In this document: piece by piece, positions 23,589 to 32,618 of the stretch
Layout: every line of letters starts with the position of its first letter
Position numbering within the stretch: position 1 is the first letter of the stretch
Source: JARIHD01 sp963815935
GTDB lineage: Bacteria > Patescibacteriota > Saccharimonadia > Saccharimonadales > UBA4665
Assembly (NCBI GenBank): GCA_963815935.1
Contig: CAWFIL010000001.1
Span: forward strand, 77,799 to 141,798
Length of the DNA: 64,000 nt
Direction of reading: 5' to 3'
The notes under the pieces: generated by a model
Told to the model about the DNA's origin: nothing
The model's database searches: none
The model's input: the letters and a program-made list of their open reading frames with translations, nothing else
Made by a program: the position numbers and the translations under genes

Positions 23589-24851
23589 ATGCCAGAGCAG
23601 GACTACATCAACGCATTACAACCACCCGAGGATGATCCCAACGAAGATTCGCAAGCCGCGTTCCGCGAGCGTGTGCTGCAGGCAGCTAGCGAGTTGCTGC
23701 CCCCCAACACCCGAATCAAGCTAGAGGCTGTTTTGCCCGACGAACCAGAGCAAAGCAAAGCTAAGCCTAGCAAGCCTAGCCCCAGCAAACCCGTTGGAGC
23801 TGGTGTCGTATGGCCTCCAGTCCCGAGTGGAGCCGAACAGCTCGACGAAGAAGATCCAGACGATGAAGATTGGGGCTCACGTTCCAATAAGACCAGCTCG
23901 CTAAGAAAGGCCTTCCGGGTTGGAGCACCAGTTATCGCACTAACCTTAGCACTAGGAACAGGCTATGTCGTTGGAACTCGAGGCGGAGATCACGGAGGGA
24001 GTAGTCCCCAAGCAACCGGAATGTCCGCCGCGGAGCAAGCAAAACTCCGCGCTTTTCATCCTCAGGCCCTTGCATGTAGCAAGCCAGTTGCAAAATTAGC
24101 AATGTCTACAGCGGCCAGCCTAAACTTTACGTATGCCGGCCTCGACGGCCAGAAGCACAAGCTTGTCTACCAGGAAGCCCCTTCGCCAGATGCCAGCTCA
24201 TCTGCAGGTGCGACCCCAGCACCAAACACTACTTCGGGTACAACGCCAGTCGCCGAAACGCACACACCAGCAGTAAAGACAACCTACGAGGCCGACGTAA
24301 CCGCTTGTGCGACAGCCAAAAAACTAGAGAGTGCACTGGCTATTGACTCCAAAAAGGGCACCGTAACGGTTGACCTTGCCAAGCTGCCACCGTCTGTGGC
24401 AATTAACGGCCTTCACGAAGAAACCACACCGGCCCTGACACTCTTTCCCAACTTACAGATTCAAAACTCTACAGGATATGACCCCGACTCGGTTAACGCA
24501 ATGAACAAAACAGTTGCCGACTTTGCCGCCGACCTGTCAGTTACACGTTCGCAAACCTTTAATGGTCTCCGGTCCGAAGCCCTAACAGATGTTGACAAGA
24601 ATAAGATAACCGACACAGCGTGCCATGATGCAAATAACTCAGCAGTCGAAAAGGAGGTAGTCGCAGAAATTACCAACCAGCTTAAAGCAGCACAAATACC
24701 CAACGCCAAAGTTGTGGTAAAGGGTAGTACTTCGAGCCTTCAGGCCTCGTACGCTGCGGGCGCACATATCCCGGATAGTCTTGGCGCCTTACCCAAAAAC
24801 AGTCCGCTAACTTTGGATGGCGTCGACGTAAAATGTACCGTCGCTAAATAA
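23589..24851 (+). CDS. Envelope operon gene 3: bitopic protein, gene 1-like
   Basis: This 420-residue protein repeats the plan of gene 1: an acidic/proline-rich cytosolic region (1-110), a span near 114-135 (FRVGAPVIALTLALGTGYVVG) and an external domain. The external part has a Ser/Thr/Pro-rich linker (about 200-225) and four cysteines (LACSKP, TACATA, TACHDA, VKCTVA), the last two about 75 residues apart as in gene 1. It may be a paralogue paired with gene 1 in a complex. No enzymatic motif was seen. Confidence 0.65.
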   Translation: MPEQDYINALQPPEDDPNEDSQAAFRERVLQAASELLPPNTRIKLEAVLPDEPEQSKAKPSKPSPSKPVGAGVVWPPVPSGAEQLDEEDPDDEDWGSRSNKTSSLRKAFRVGAPVIALTLALGTGYVVGTRGGDHGGSSPQATGMSAAEQAKLRAFHPQALACSKPVAKLAMSTAASLNFTYAGLDGQKHKLVYQEAPSPDASSSAGATPAPNTTSGTTPVAETHTPAVKTTYEADVTACATAKKLESALAIDSKKGTVTVDLAKLPPSVAINGLHEETTPALTLFPNLQIQNSTGYDPDSVNAMNKTVADFAADLSVTRSQTFNGLRSEALTDVDKNKITDTACHDANNSAVEKEVVAEITNQLKAAQIPNAKVVVKGSTSSLQASYAAGAHIPDSLGALPKNSPLTLDGVDVKCTVAK

Positions 24852-24862
24852 CAAGAGGACTT

Positions 24863-25813
24863 ATGTTAACAGACCCACTCGCACAGGAACTGATTGGAGC
24901 GGCTCCTACGTTTGAAGAAGCCATGCCAACCTTCGGCTCAGAACAGTACTCTGAGCAGGTCGGTTCGCTCATGACGGAGGTAGACGTCGCCCTACAAGGA
25001 CTGACAGAACAGGTCACCGTGCAGCGCCGAGGCACACAGAGCGAGATCACCCAAGCACAGCAGATACTAGATGGAGCAAGACACGAATTGGAAGCGCTCC
25101 TCGAAAAAGCTTCGTCACGGACTACGGATCTGCATTCGCTTACCGATCGTAGTGATTCGCTTTCGCGATGGGTTGATTCTTTCCGAGTCCGCCTCAAAAA
25201 ACGGACAGAAACCCTAACTTGCCAAGCCGATGAGCTGCGTACCACAGAGCACGAGAAGGCCGACAAGGATCACAGGGCAGCCGATTCTGCAGACGAGCTC
25301 GGCAAGCTAATGCGTGGACGCAGGCTCGTGGCGGTAGGCGAAGCAGACAGCGCCTCCAACCCGCCAGTACGAACGGCGGCAGAAATAAGTCACCAGTATC
25401 GGGAGCTCACAGCAGCCGTCGAAGTGCTTAGCGAGCAGATAGAAGGGTTACGTGGGCAACTCGTGTGTGATACCAAAGCTGCAACTGCAGACGTCGAACA
25501 GGAGCTGCAAAGTATGCGGCGAGAAAAAGATAAGATACTCGCCGAGCTAACCGAACACGGCCAGCGCCTCAAAGAAGAATCGGACAGAGAGTTGCGGCGT
25601 GTGCTTGGTGGGCTCGCCACTAAGTTATACGAATTAGGCTACTTGCCCGATGCCCAAACCCAAAAAGAACCCGTCCGCCCCCTGGCGGCAGAAAAGGAGC
25701 CCGAAGAGCCCAAAGAACATGTCAGAAACGGACAGCGCAGCCCGTCCGCTTCCCGCCTATTAGTAGGTGCACCGCAACTTAGACTTAAGCCAACATCAGG
25801 AAGAAGGAGATAG
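24863..25813 (+). CDS. Envelope operon gene 4: coiled-coil protein
   Basis: This 316-residue protein has no membrane span. Most of residues 35-250 form charged heptad-like helices (ALLEKASSRTTDLHSLTDR, ELQSMRREKDKILAELTEHG), so it is probably a rod-like dimer in the cytosol. The tail is basic and proline-rich. It has an AGAGGA ribosome site. Its place between the bitopic proteins and the wall hydrolase suggests a cytoplasmic scaffold of the same complex; this is inference from order only. Confidence 0.65.
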   Translation: MLTDPLAQELIGAAPTFEEAMPTFGSEQYSEQVGSLMTEVDVALQGLTEQVTVQRRGTQSEITQAQQILDGARHELEALLEKASSRTTDLHSLTDRSDSLSRWVDSFRVRLKKRTETLTCQADELRTTEHEKADKDHRAADSADELGKLMRGRRLVAVGEADSASNPPVRTAAEISHQYRELTAAVEVLSEQIEGLRGQLVCDTKAATADVEQELQSMRREKDKILAELTEHGQRLKEESDRELRRVLGGLATKLYELGYLPDAQTQKEPVRPLAAEKEPEEPKEHVRNGQRSPSASRLLVGAPQLRLKPTSGRRR

Positions 25814-25816
25814 CAC

Positions 25817-28390
25817 GTGTCAGCCGAAGCAGTTGATCAACCAGCCGTCATCGAAGATTTACTGGAACGCGTTTCGACTCCGCTAGCGGATAACATAGCC
25901 GCAGCGCTGAGTGAGGCAAGCCTTACGGTCCTAGAAATAGACAGGCTAACCAGCGAGGGCGCAAAATCGGGAGCCTGCGCCCAAGCGGACGAACGACTCG
26001 GCGCAGAGCAAGAGTCGTTTATTAGGGTCGTAAGTGGTTATGCCGGCGGCGAGAAAGAAGAGCCCGTGCGCTCGCACGCCGAAAGCATTCGCTTGCACTG
26101 TGTCGCCCGTTACGCCGGACAACGCTTGCTTGGAGAAATTAGCGACGGTTACTATGCCGACGATCCGGACAGCTACCGCTCGGTTATCCAGAGCGGCTTT
26201 AGGCTGCCTGTTGATAAGGTTATCGGCGTTGCCGAATCACTACTGGAACAGTATGTTGCCAACGCACCGGCCAACGCAAAAGACAGGGATGACCTAGATG
26301 ATCGCCATCTGGCAATAGCCGACGCTTTCTTGTACCTGGGGTCAAACATGCCCGACCAAGCTGCAAGTGAGCAAATCCAAGCCAGAAAGGCCGAAATGGT
26401 CATTGCCATGCTCAAACGCATCTCCGAAAGGAATGAGCCGGGTAAGTACGCCGCACTCGACCTGATTCGCCCGGTAGAAGAGCCCGAGCCAAACGGGCAA
26501 CGGCGGGGCGGTGGTAAGATGGTGTTGCCGATTGCCATACTTGGAGCAACTATAGTCACCAGCCCAATTTTGTTTGCCGGACGGGCGTCAGCCGAAACGG
26601 CCATTGTCACGCAGTCCTACCAGACGTCGCAAAACTCTGACGGTACGGGTGGTAATGTTATTGTCATTCCTCACTCCGGGCCAACAGCCATTCCCAGCAA
26701 CCAAACGAGCGTTGGCGTTACCGACTCCCTTGCTAATACGGCACGAACTCCCGACGGCAGTATAGTCATCAAGCTCTCGGGTACGCCGACACGGACAGGC
26801 GGACAGGCGCCAGCACCTACCACCCCAAGCAGTAACCCAAACAAGTCGGACGACTTTAAGCTCGATTCTCGAGATGCCACGTCGATTTACCAAAGTCTAA
26901 TCGCCGAGTTCCCGCCAGCTAATGGGCAACCCACGCTGATCGACACACTAGCTAGCCAGAACTTCGACATCTACGCTGGGCGCATGGCCGCCGATGCCAA
27001 GCCAACCGACTCCGACGGCTTGCGCAAGCTCATGATCGACAACACCGTGCTTGCTTATATGCAAGCTGGTGCCGAGCACCCCATTCTGCTAGCCCCCGAT
27101 GGACAGAAGCATACCGACCCGCATGCCATCTCGGCGGCACTCATGAAGCTGATCACTGGTGACCCCGCCAATAAAGACTTATTGGCCAAAGCACAGCAAG
27201 TTACCACACAGCTCTCGCAGTACAAAGAGAACGGCAGGGGTTACTTTGACGGTTGGACTCGCGAACAGATTGCCACCTATGCGATCCTGCAAGCTCGCCT
27301 TGACACCGACTTCCCGGCGCCGCCGCCAGCAGCGTCGCCTACCGAGACAACACCAACTCCTGAGTCCGCAGATTATGCCGCTAGGGTCGATCAAGGACGG
27401 ATCGCCCTTATCCAGCATGGCGGCAAATGGCCAGGCAAGCCAGAAGATCTGCTAGCCTTAGTCAAAACAACGACTGCCAAGTATAACCACCCGGTCATCA
27501 CAACTGATGTTGTGTTGGCGCAGGAGTGGGCCGAGTCAGCTTTTAACCCCGACGCCGTTTCCCGATCGGGTGCGGTCGGCATCTCGCAGTTTATGCCCGG
27601 TACCGCTCAAACATGGGTGCACGGCTCATCCCGGGACCCTGCAGCCGCCATCGACGCCCAGGTACGCTACATGATCTATATCTACGACCATTACGTGAAA
27701 GACAATACCAATATCCCTGCAAACAAAAAACTCGACATGGCCTTTGCGGGCTACAACTCCGGGCCAAATAACATTAACAAGGTTGGCCTGGGCATGCTGC
27801 AGGGCGGCAGGTTCCAGGAAGCTACAACCTATGTGTCAAATATCCGCGCGGGCGTTAAATACATTTACGCACACACACCTGCCGACCCCACTATGGGGCA
27901 AAAGATCCTCACCACCGCCAAACAATTCGATGGTATTTACTATGACTACGGCGGCGGCGTACACAACCACGATCAGTCCACAAAGTTTACCAATTCCTGT
28001 CCGGCAGCCATCCTCAAGAATGCTGCCGGCAAAAGCACCAAGGCTGACCCAGGCCCATGCGCACCAGACTGTAGCGGCTTAGTAGGGGCTGCCGTCCAAA
28101 TGATAACCGGGCACGATCCGGGCGGCTGGACTGTACAGTCCATGGAAGACGACTGGCGCGACTGGACGCCAATATCCTGGAGCCAAGCACGCCCTGGTGA
28201 TGTCGCCATTCGCAATAACTCCAACGGCTATGGTGAACATGTCGAGCTTATTACCAGCGACAAGGTAACAGGCAACACAGTCACCACCTACGGTGCCCAC
28301 CAAACAGGCACCAAGGTAAGTTCAGGTGGTTCTAGTTCGCTTGGCTACTGGAACGCAGGTGCATGGCGGTATATCGGCCCCTCAAAGTAG
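25817..28390 (+). CDS. Envelope operon gene 5: transglycosylase + NlpC/P60 hydrolase
   Basis: This 857-residue protein combines two wall-cutting domains. A cytosolic helical region (1-232) precedes a span at about 235-255 (MVLPIAILGATIVTSPILFAG) and a Thr/Pro-rich linker. An SLT-type transglycosylase domain follows at about 555-670, with catalytic Glu near 570 (AQEWAESAFNP) and GAVGISQFMPGTAQTW. The C-terminus has an NlpC/P60 peptidase with Cys near 752 (DCSGLV) and His near 808 (GEHVELI). Together they would cut glycan strands and peptide stems. Tn916-type conjugation hydrolases share the two-domain pairing, but the 230-residue cytosolic head is unusual. Start GTG behind AAGGAGA. Confidence 0.88.
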   Translation: MSAEAVDQPAVIEDLLERVSTPLADNIAAALSEASLTVLEIDRLTSEGAKSGACAQADERLGAEQESFIRVVSGYAGGEKEEPVRSHAESIRLHCVARYAGQRLLGEISDGYYADDPDSYRSVIQSGFRLPVDKVIGVAESLLEQYVANAPANAKDRDDLDDRHLAIADAFLYLGSNMPDQAASEQIQARKAEMVIAMLKRISERNEPGKYAALDLIRPVEEPEPNGQRRGGGKMVLPIAILGATIVTSPILFAGRASAETAIVTQSYQTSQNSDGTGGNVIVIPHSGPTAIPSNQTSVGVTDSLANTARTPDGSIVIKLSGTPTRTGGQAPAPTTPSSNPNKSDDFKLDSRDATSIYQSLIAEFPPANGQPTLIDTLASQNFDIYAGRMAADAKPTDSDGLRKLMIDNTVLAYMQAGAEHPILLAPDGQKHTDPHAISAALMKLITGDPANKDLLAKAQQVTTQLSQYKENGRGYFDGWTREQIATYAILQARLDTDFPAPPPAASPTETTPTPESADYAARVDQGRIALIQHGGKWPGKPEDLLALVKTTTAKYNHPVITTDVVLAQEWAESAFNPDAVSRSGAVGISQFMPGTAQTWVHGSSRDPAAAIDAQVRYMIYIYDHYVKDNTNIPANKKLDMAFAGYNSGPNNINKVGLGMLQGGRFQEATTYVSNIRAGVKYIYAHTPADPTMGQKILTTAKQFDGIYYDYGGGVHNHDQSTKFTNSCPAAILKNAAGKSTKADPGPCAPDCSGLVGAAVQMITGHDPGGWTVQSMEDDWRDWTPISWSQARPGDVAIRNNSNGYGEHVELITSDKVTGNTVTTYGAHQTGTKVSSGGSSSLGYWNAGAWRYIGPSK

Positions 28391-28405
28391 GCACGTTTTG
28401 GCGCA

Positions 28406-28423
28406 GCTTATGCTAGCGTAAGC
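28406..28423. promoter_or_regulatory. 18-base near-perfect palindrome
   Basis: GCTTATGCTAGCGTAAGC reads the same on both strands except for one position pair. It lies after the wall-hydrolase stop and about 12 bases upstream of the extended -10 (TGGTAAGCT, ending 28442) of the next gene, so it may be an operator for that gene. Confidence 0.4.
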
Positions 28424-28450
28424 GATATGCCCGTGGTAAGCTAGCTGTAA

Positions 28451-29179
28451 ATGAGACCGTCGTCACGTAAGTTGTACTGTTTTTCGCCACCCGTAATGTT
28501 GGCGACATTCACCATTGAGGCTATCTTATTTGTCTACACCATGCTCCGTTACCGGCTAACGCCATTAGGTCGAGTGATAGGGGCAACACTGGCCTGCCTG
28601 GCAATATTTCAGTTCGCCGAGTACCACGTATGCGGGCTAGACACCATGCACGCCCAATGGTCACGAGTAGGTTTTGTGGCCATCACCCTGCTGCCAGCAC
28701 TGGGCATTCATATGATTCGTGAAATTTCGGGGCGCGGCTCGCGCACAGTCGTTGCCGCAGCATATGGCTCAAGCCTGTTGTTTGCGGCAGCCTTTGGTCT
28801 AAATGCCGCTGCATTTCAAGGACACGTGTGCGCCGGCAACTACGCCGTCTTTCAACTAAGAAGCCCGCTGGGCGGCGCATACTTTGCCTACTATTATTTC
28901 TGGCTATTCTATGGCATTGGCCTAGCGTGGTACTACAGTAATGTGGTAAATGCCAACATTCGCAAGGCTCTAATGCTACAGATTGCCGGGTATATCAGCT
29001 TTATTCTGCCAACAGGGATAGTAAATGCCCTTAATCCGCAAACGCTAGATGGTATTCCTAGTATTATGTGCGGTTTTGCCGTCAGCTATGCGCTTATTTT
29101 GGTCTTTGGCGTCGTACCGCTCGTACTCAGCCGACGCGACCAGAGCAGCCAGCAAGCACAGGTGCACCTCAAACACTAG
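28451..29179 (+). CDS. Seven-span membrane protein of unknown function
   Basis: This 242-residue protein is almost entirely hydrophobic, with seven predicted spans. Its plan resembles the 7TM sensor module seen at the N-terminus of some histidine kinases, but no kinase domain follows; it ends in a short charged tail (SRRDQSSQQAQVHLKH). The -10 TAAGCT ends eight bases before the ATG. It is separate from the zinc operon, which has its own promoter. Confidence 0.65.
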   Translation: MRPSSRKLYCFSPPVMLATFTIEAILFVYTMLRYRLTPLGRVIGATLACLAIFQFAEYHVCGLDTMHAQWSRVGFVAITLLPALGIHMIREISGRGSRTVVAAAYGSSLLFAAAFGLNAAAFQGHVCAGNYAVFQLRSPLGGAYFAYYYFWLFYGIGLAWYYSNVVNANIRKALMLQIAGYISFILPTGIVNALNPQTLDGIPSIMCGFAVSYALILVFGVVPLVLSRRDQSSQQAQVHLKH

Positions 29180-29184
29180 TCTGA

Positions 29185-29243
29185 TTGCAAAATAAGTAAC
29201 TTTTTGCAACATTTTTGCAATAATCGACAATTCACCCTATGCT
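29185..29243 (+). promoter_or_regulatory. Zinc-operon promoter with TTGCAA boxes
   Basis: TTGCAA occurs three times (29185-29190, 29204-29209, 29215-29220). The last two form the dyad TTGCAACATTTTTGCAA. The third copy doubles as a -35 box, 17 bases before TATGCT (29238-29243). A metal-sensing repressor bound there would shut the operon; no zur-like gene is in the window. Confidence 0.55.
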
Positions 29244-29269
29244 GACTACAGTTAACGAGAACTATCCGC

Positions 29270-30151
29270 ATGATAAGAAAAAGTATATTGCTGGCAGTCC
29301 TGCTGGTTGCTGTGGGTGCGTTCGTTGCTGCCACGTTGCACAAGAGCTCTAAGCAGTCCTCCAAATTACAGGTCGTAGCCAGCTACTACCCACTATATGA
29401 TTTTGCCAAAAATGTTGGCGGCAACAAAGTACAAGTTAGTAACATGACGCCCGCGGGGGCCGAGCCGCACGACTACGAGCCGTCACCAAGATCTCTTGTG
29501 GACGCCCAAAAAGCTGACGTCTTTATATTCAATGGCGGTACGCTGGAGCCGTGGACCGGCAAGTTTATCCAAGATTACCACGGGACGCTGGTCAAGGGGG
29601 GTAGTGGTATCCCTCTATTAAAAAACAATAACCCGCACTTTTGGCTCGATCCTTTATTGGCACAAAAGATCGTCGACAATATTCGCGATGGACTGGTCAA
29701 GGCCGATCCCGCCAACAAGACCTATTATCTGGCCAACGCTAAGGCATACAACGCCAAGCTCGCCAAGCTCGATGCAGACATCCGCAATGGGCTGCAGACC
29801 TGCAAACTGCGAACTGTCGTTTCGTCCCACGATGCGTTTGGCTATTATGCTGCACGTTATGGCCTGGATGTCATAGCAATTGCAGGCATGAGCCCCGACG
29901 AAGAGCCGAGCGCTGCGCGCCTGGCGGAACTCAGCAACATCGTACGAGAAAAGGGTATTAAGTACATCTTTTTCGAGAGCTTGGTAAGTCCGCGCCTAGC
30001 TGATACTATAGCTCAAGAAACCGGCGCCAAAACGCAAGTGTTTGACCCCGTAGAAGGTTTAAGCGATGTCGCTCAAAAACAAGGCAAAAACTACATTAGT
30101 GTCCAAAGAGAGAACCTCAAAAACCTCCGTGCCGCCCTCGCATGCTCATAA
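29270..30151 (+). CDS. znuA: Zinc ABC transporter substrate-binding protein
   Basis: This 293-residue cluster A-I/ZnuA-type binding protein has an N-terminal membrane anchor (about 5-24) without a lipobox Cys, so it is probably tethered to the outside of the membrane. Metal ligands are His near 66 (GAEPHDYEPS) and His near 123 (NPHFWLDP), with a later His in SSHDAF and an acidic ligand expected near the C-terminus. The His-rich loop of many Gram-negative ZnuA is missing. Zn is more likely than Mn from operon context. It is the first gene of a six-gene operon. Confidence 0.85.
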   Translation: MIRKSILLAVLLVAVGAFVAATLHKSSKQSSKLQVVASYYPLYDFAKNVGGNKVQVSNMTPAGAEPHDYEPSPRSLVDAQKADVFIFNGGTLEPWTGKFIQDYHGTLVKGGSGIPLLKNNNPHFWLDPLLAQKIVDNIRDGLVKADPANKTYYLANAKAYNAKLAKLDADIRNGLQTCKLRTVVSSHDAFGYYAARYGLDVIAIAGMSPDEEPSAARLAELSNIVREKGIKYIFFESLVSPRLADTIAQETGAKTQVFDPVEGLSDVAQKQGKNYISVQRENLKNLRAALACS

Positions 30152-30851
30152 GCAATTGCTGATTGACGTCGACAACCTTACCGTACACATCGGCGGCGAA
30201 GTTGTTCTCGACACGGTCTCGCTTTGCGTTCATGCCGGAGAGTTCATTGGGATCGTCGGTTCGAACGGAGCAGGCAAGACCACCTTGCTGCGAACTATCC
30301 TCGGGTTTCTTAGGCCAACCACGGGTACCATTAGCAAGCAAGACAGTCGGATTAGCTACATTCCTCAAAACGGAAATATGTATAGCAGCACTGTTCCCAT
30401 GAGCGTCATGGAAGTCGTTAAGCTCGGGTCGGTTGGGTCAACCACATTAGCCCTGGAAGCGTTGGCGGCGGTTGGATTGGCCAACATCGAACACCGGCGA
30501 TTTACCGACCTTTCGGGCGGACAGCGCCAACGCGTCGCCATTGCCAAAGCACTTGCTAGTAATCCTGATATTCTAATACTCGACGAGCCGACCACCGGCA
30601 TCGACGAGCGCTCGCAAGCCGAATTTTACGAGATACTGCATGGCCTGCAACAGCGGGGAATTGCAATAATAATCGTTGGGCACGAAGTAGAGACTCTGGT
30701 CAACCACGCCAGCCGCATTATCTGTCTAAACCGTAGCATCGTATACGACGGTCCTCCCGAGCTGTTTGACCCACAAAAGCACTTGCCAACCTTTTACAAA
30801 ACACAGCATCACCTATTACACCACCACGTAGAAGGAGACAAGCATGCCTGA
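30066..30851 (+). CDS. znuC: Zinc ABC transporter ATPase
   Basis: This ATP-binding subunit of up to 261 residues has Walker A GSNGAGKTT, signature LSGGQRQRVAIA, Walker B ILILDEPT and the switch His in VGHEVE. The C-terminus is His-rich (KTQHHLLHHHVEGDKHA), as expected for a zinc system. The longest frame begins at 30066 and overlaps znuA by 86 bases. GTG at 30099 or 30129 would give a more usual N-terminus, just before LLIDVDNLTVHIGG, so the start is uncertain. Confidence 0.9.
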   Translation: MSLKNKAKTTLVSKERTSKTSVPPSHAHKQLLIDVDNLTVHIGGEVVLDTVSLCVHAGEFIGIVGSNGAGKTTLLRTILGFLRPTTGTISKQDSRISYIPQNGNMYSSTVPMSVMEVVKLGSVGSTTLALEALAAVGLANIEHRRFTDLSGGQRQRVAIAKALASNPDILILDEPTTGIDERSQAEFYEILHGLQQRGIAIIIVGHEVETLVNHASRIICLNRSIVYDGPPELFDPQKHLPTFYKTQHHLLHHHVEGDKHA

Positions 30852-31638
30852 GATACTTCAGTATAGTTTTATGGTCCGCGCCCTTGTTGCCGGGCTCATT
30901 GTGGCTATCACCATACCGGTCATGGGTAGCTTTTTGGTCGCGCGACGTTACTCATTAATCGCCGACAGCCTCGCCCACGTGAGTTTGGCTGGCGTAGGAG
31001 CGGGGCTGTTGCTCGGCATCGCACCTATTGCCATTGCCGTGCCGGTTACCATGTGCGGCGCGCTACTACTTGAGTGGCTCCGCCAAAGAAAACAGCTAAG
31101 TGGTGAGGTGAGTTTAGCCATTTTGATGAGCGGCGGGCTGGCGTTGGCGGTTGTATTCACCAATCTAGCCAAGGGCGCTAATGTCGACTTTACAAGCTAC
31201 CTATTTGGGAGCATTACAACCACCAATCAAAGTGATTTGTTTACACTTGCAGCAGCAGCCACAGCCATATTACTGATCATTGCCCTTAACTACCGCGCCC
31301 TCCTGCACATTGCTTTCGACGAAGACAGCGCCCGAATTGCTGGATACAAAGTGGGACTGCTTAACTACACACTGGCAGCTATGACCGCTGTAATTGCCGT
31401 GCTAAGTTTACGCATTGTCGGGGGTCTGCTTATCAGCGCTTTACTTGTTATTCCGGTCGTAACCGCCAGCCGCTTTTCGCGAAGCTTTATACAGACCATA
31501 CTGCTGGCGATTGCGTTTGCAGTCGTGGCCGTTACAGTTGGGCTCATCGTGGCCTTCTATGCCGGCATCGCCGCTGGGGGCGCAATTGTGCTCTCGGCCA
31601 TTACGCTACTCATCGGAACGATGATATGGAAAGGGTAG
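30844..31638 (+). CDS. znuB: Zinc ABC transporter permease
   Basis: This 264-residue ABC-3 family permease has eight to nine spans. It carries the family phrases GSFLVARRYSLIADSLAHVSLAGVG and LNYTLAAMTAVIAVLSLRIVGGLL. With ZnuA and ZnuC it moves zinc (possibly manganese) into the cell. It overlaps znuC by eight bases and the next gene by 13. Confidence 0.9.
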   Translation: MPEILQYSFMVRALVAGLIVAITIPVMGSFLVARRYSLIADSLAHVSLAGVGAGLLLGIAPIAIAVPVTMCGALLLEWLRQRKQLSGEVSLAILMSGGLALAVVFTNLAKGANVDFTSYLFGSITTTNQSDLFTLAAAATAILLIIALNYRALLHIAFDEDSARIAGYKVGLLNYTLAAMTAVIAVLSLRIVGGLLISALLVIPVVTASRFSRSFIQTILLAIAFAVVAVTVGLIVAFYAGIAAGGAIVLSAITLLIGTMIWKG

Positions 31639-32618
31639 CGTCAGCTAGTCGCAAGACTTGGCCTTTCATAACAGGAGTAATCATTCTCCTGTTTTTTGCT
31701 ACACGAGTGGTTGCAAGCAACCTAGTTACCATTACACTACCCAATAAGCTCCAGGATCTTTTAACGCTCACTTTTAGTGTCATTATCGAATCGTTGCCAT
31801 TTGTGCTACTTGGCATTTTTTTGGCGGTGGCTATACGGCTGTGGATACCAGCCAAGGCTACCGACTGGTTGCCGCGGAACGGTTTTCTGCGGCGGCTATA
31901 TATCTCGTTCTTGGGCATTTTTCTGCCAGTTTGTGAGTGTGGCAACTTACCCGTGGCTCGTGGCCTCATCGCCCGTGGCTTTACGCCCGCCGAGTCAATT
32001 ACATTTTTGCTAGCAGCGCCGATCCTCAACCCAATCACACTAATTACAACGCATCAGGCTTTTCGGTCCGACATACGAATAATGCTGGCACGTGCTATTG
32101 GGGCACTACTTATAGCCAATACGCTTGGCTGGCTATACGACAAACATCGCAAACCCGAACAGCTGCTTAAGGCCGAGTTTCTGGCGACCTGCAAACCAAA
32201 AAAACACCACAACCACGGTCGGGTTGACCATAGCATTGAGTTGTTCAGTAAAGAGCTGGGCAGTATCCTGCCGGCATTGTTTACGGGTGCACTAGTGGCC
32301 GGCCTGATTCAGGTAATCGTACCACGGAGTATATTGCTGGGCCTGGGCTCCAATCCAGCGATATCGGTGCTTGTGATGATGCTGCTGGCATTTATCGTTT
32401 CGATTTGCTCGAACGTAGACGCATTTTTTGCCCTAGCCTTTAGCAATACGTTTAGCGCCGGGTCAATTGTTAGTTTTTTGGTCTTTGGGCCGATGATAGA
32501 CATCAAAATGCTCAACCTGATGCGCACCACATACAAGACGTCGGTACTTGTACAGATCACCGCAGTGGTAAGTCTTATGAGCTTGGCGATTGGACTGGCG
32601 GTGAACTATGCGTTTTAG
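31626..32618 (+). CDS. YraQ/YcgR-type permease (DUF318)
   Basis: This 330-residue protein has about eight spans and matches the COG0701 permease family, with FLPVCECGNLPVARGLIARGF near 100-120, LAAPILNPITL and SICSNVDAFFALAFSN. The conserved Cys/Glu-Cys-Gly is consistent with metal or thiol chemistry. In Firmicutes and actinobacteria these permeases pair with a TIGR03943 partner, often under zinc control; here the partner follows directly. Substrate unproven. Confidence 0.8.
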   Translation: MERVASASRKTWPFITGVIILLFFATRVVASNLVTITLPNKLQDLLTLTFSVIIESLPFVLLGIFLAVAIRLWIPAKATDWLPRNGFLRRLYISFLGIFLPVCECGNLPVARGLIARGFTPAESITFLLAAPILNPITLITTHQAFRSDIRIMLARAIGALLIANTLGWLYDKHRKPEQLLKAEFLATCKPKKHHNHGRVDHSIELFSKELGSILPALFTGALVAGLIQVIVPRSILLGLGSNPAISVLVMMLLAFIVSICSNVDAFFALAFSNTFSAGSIVSFLVFGPMIDIKMLNLMRTTYKTSVLVQITAVVSLMSLAIGLAVNYAF

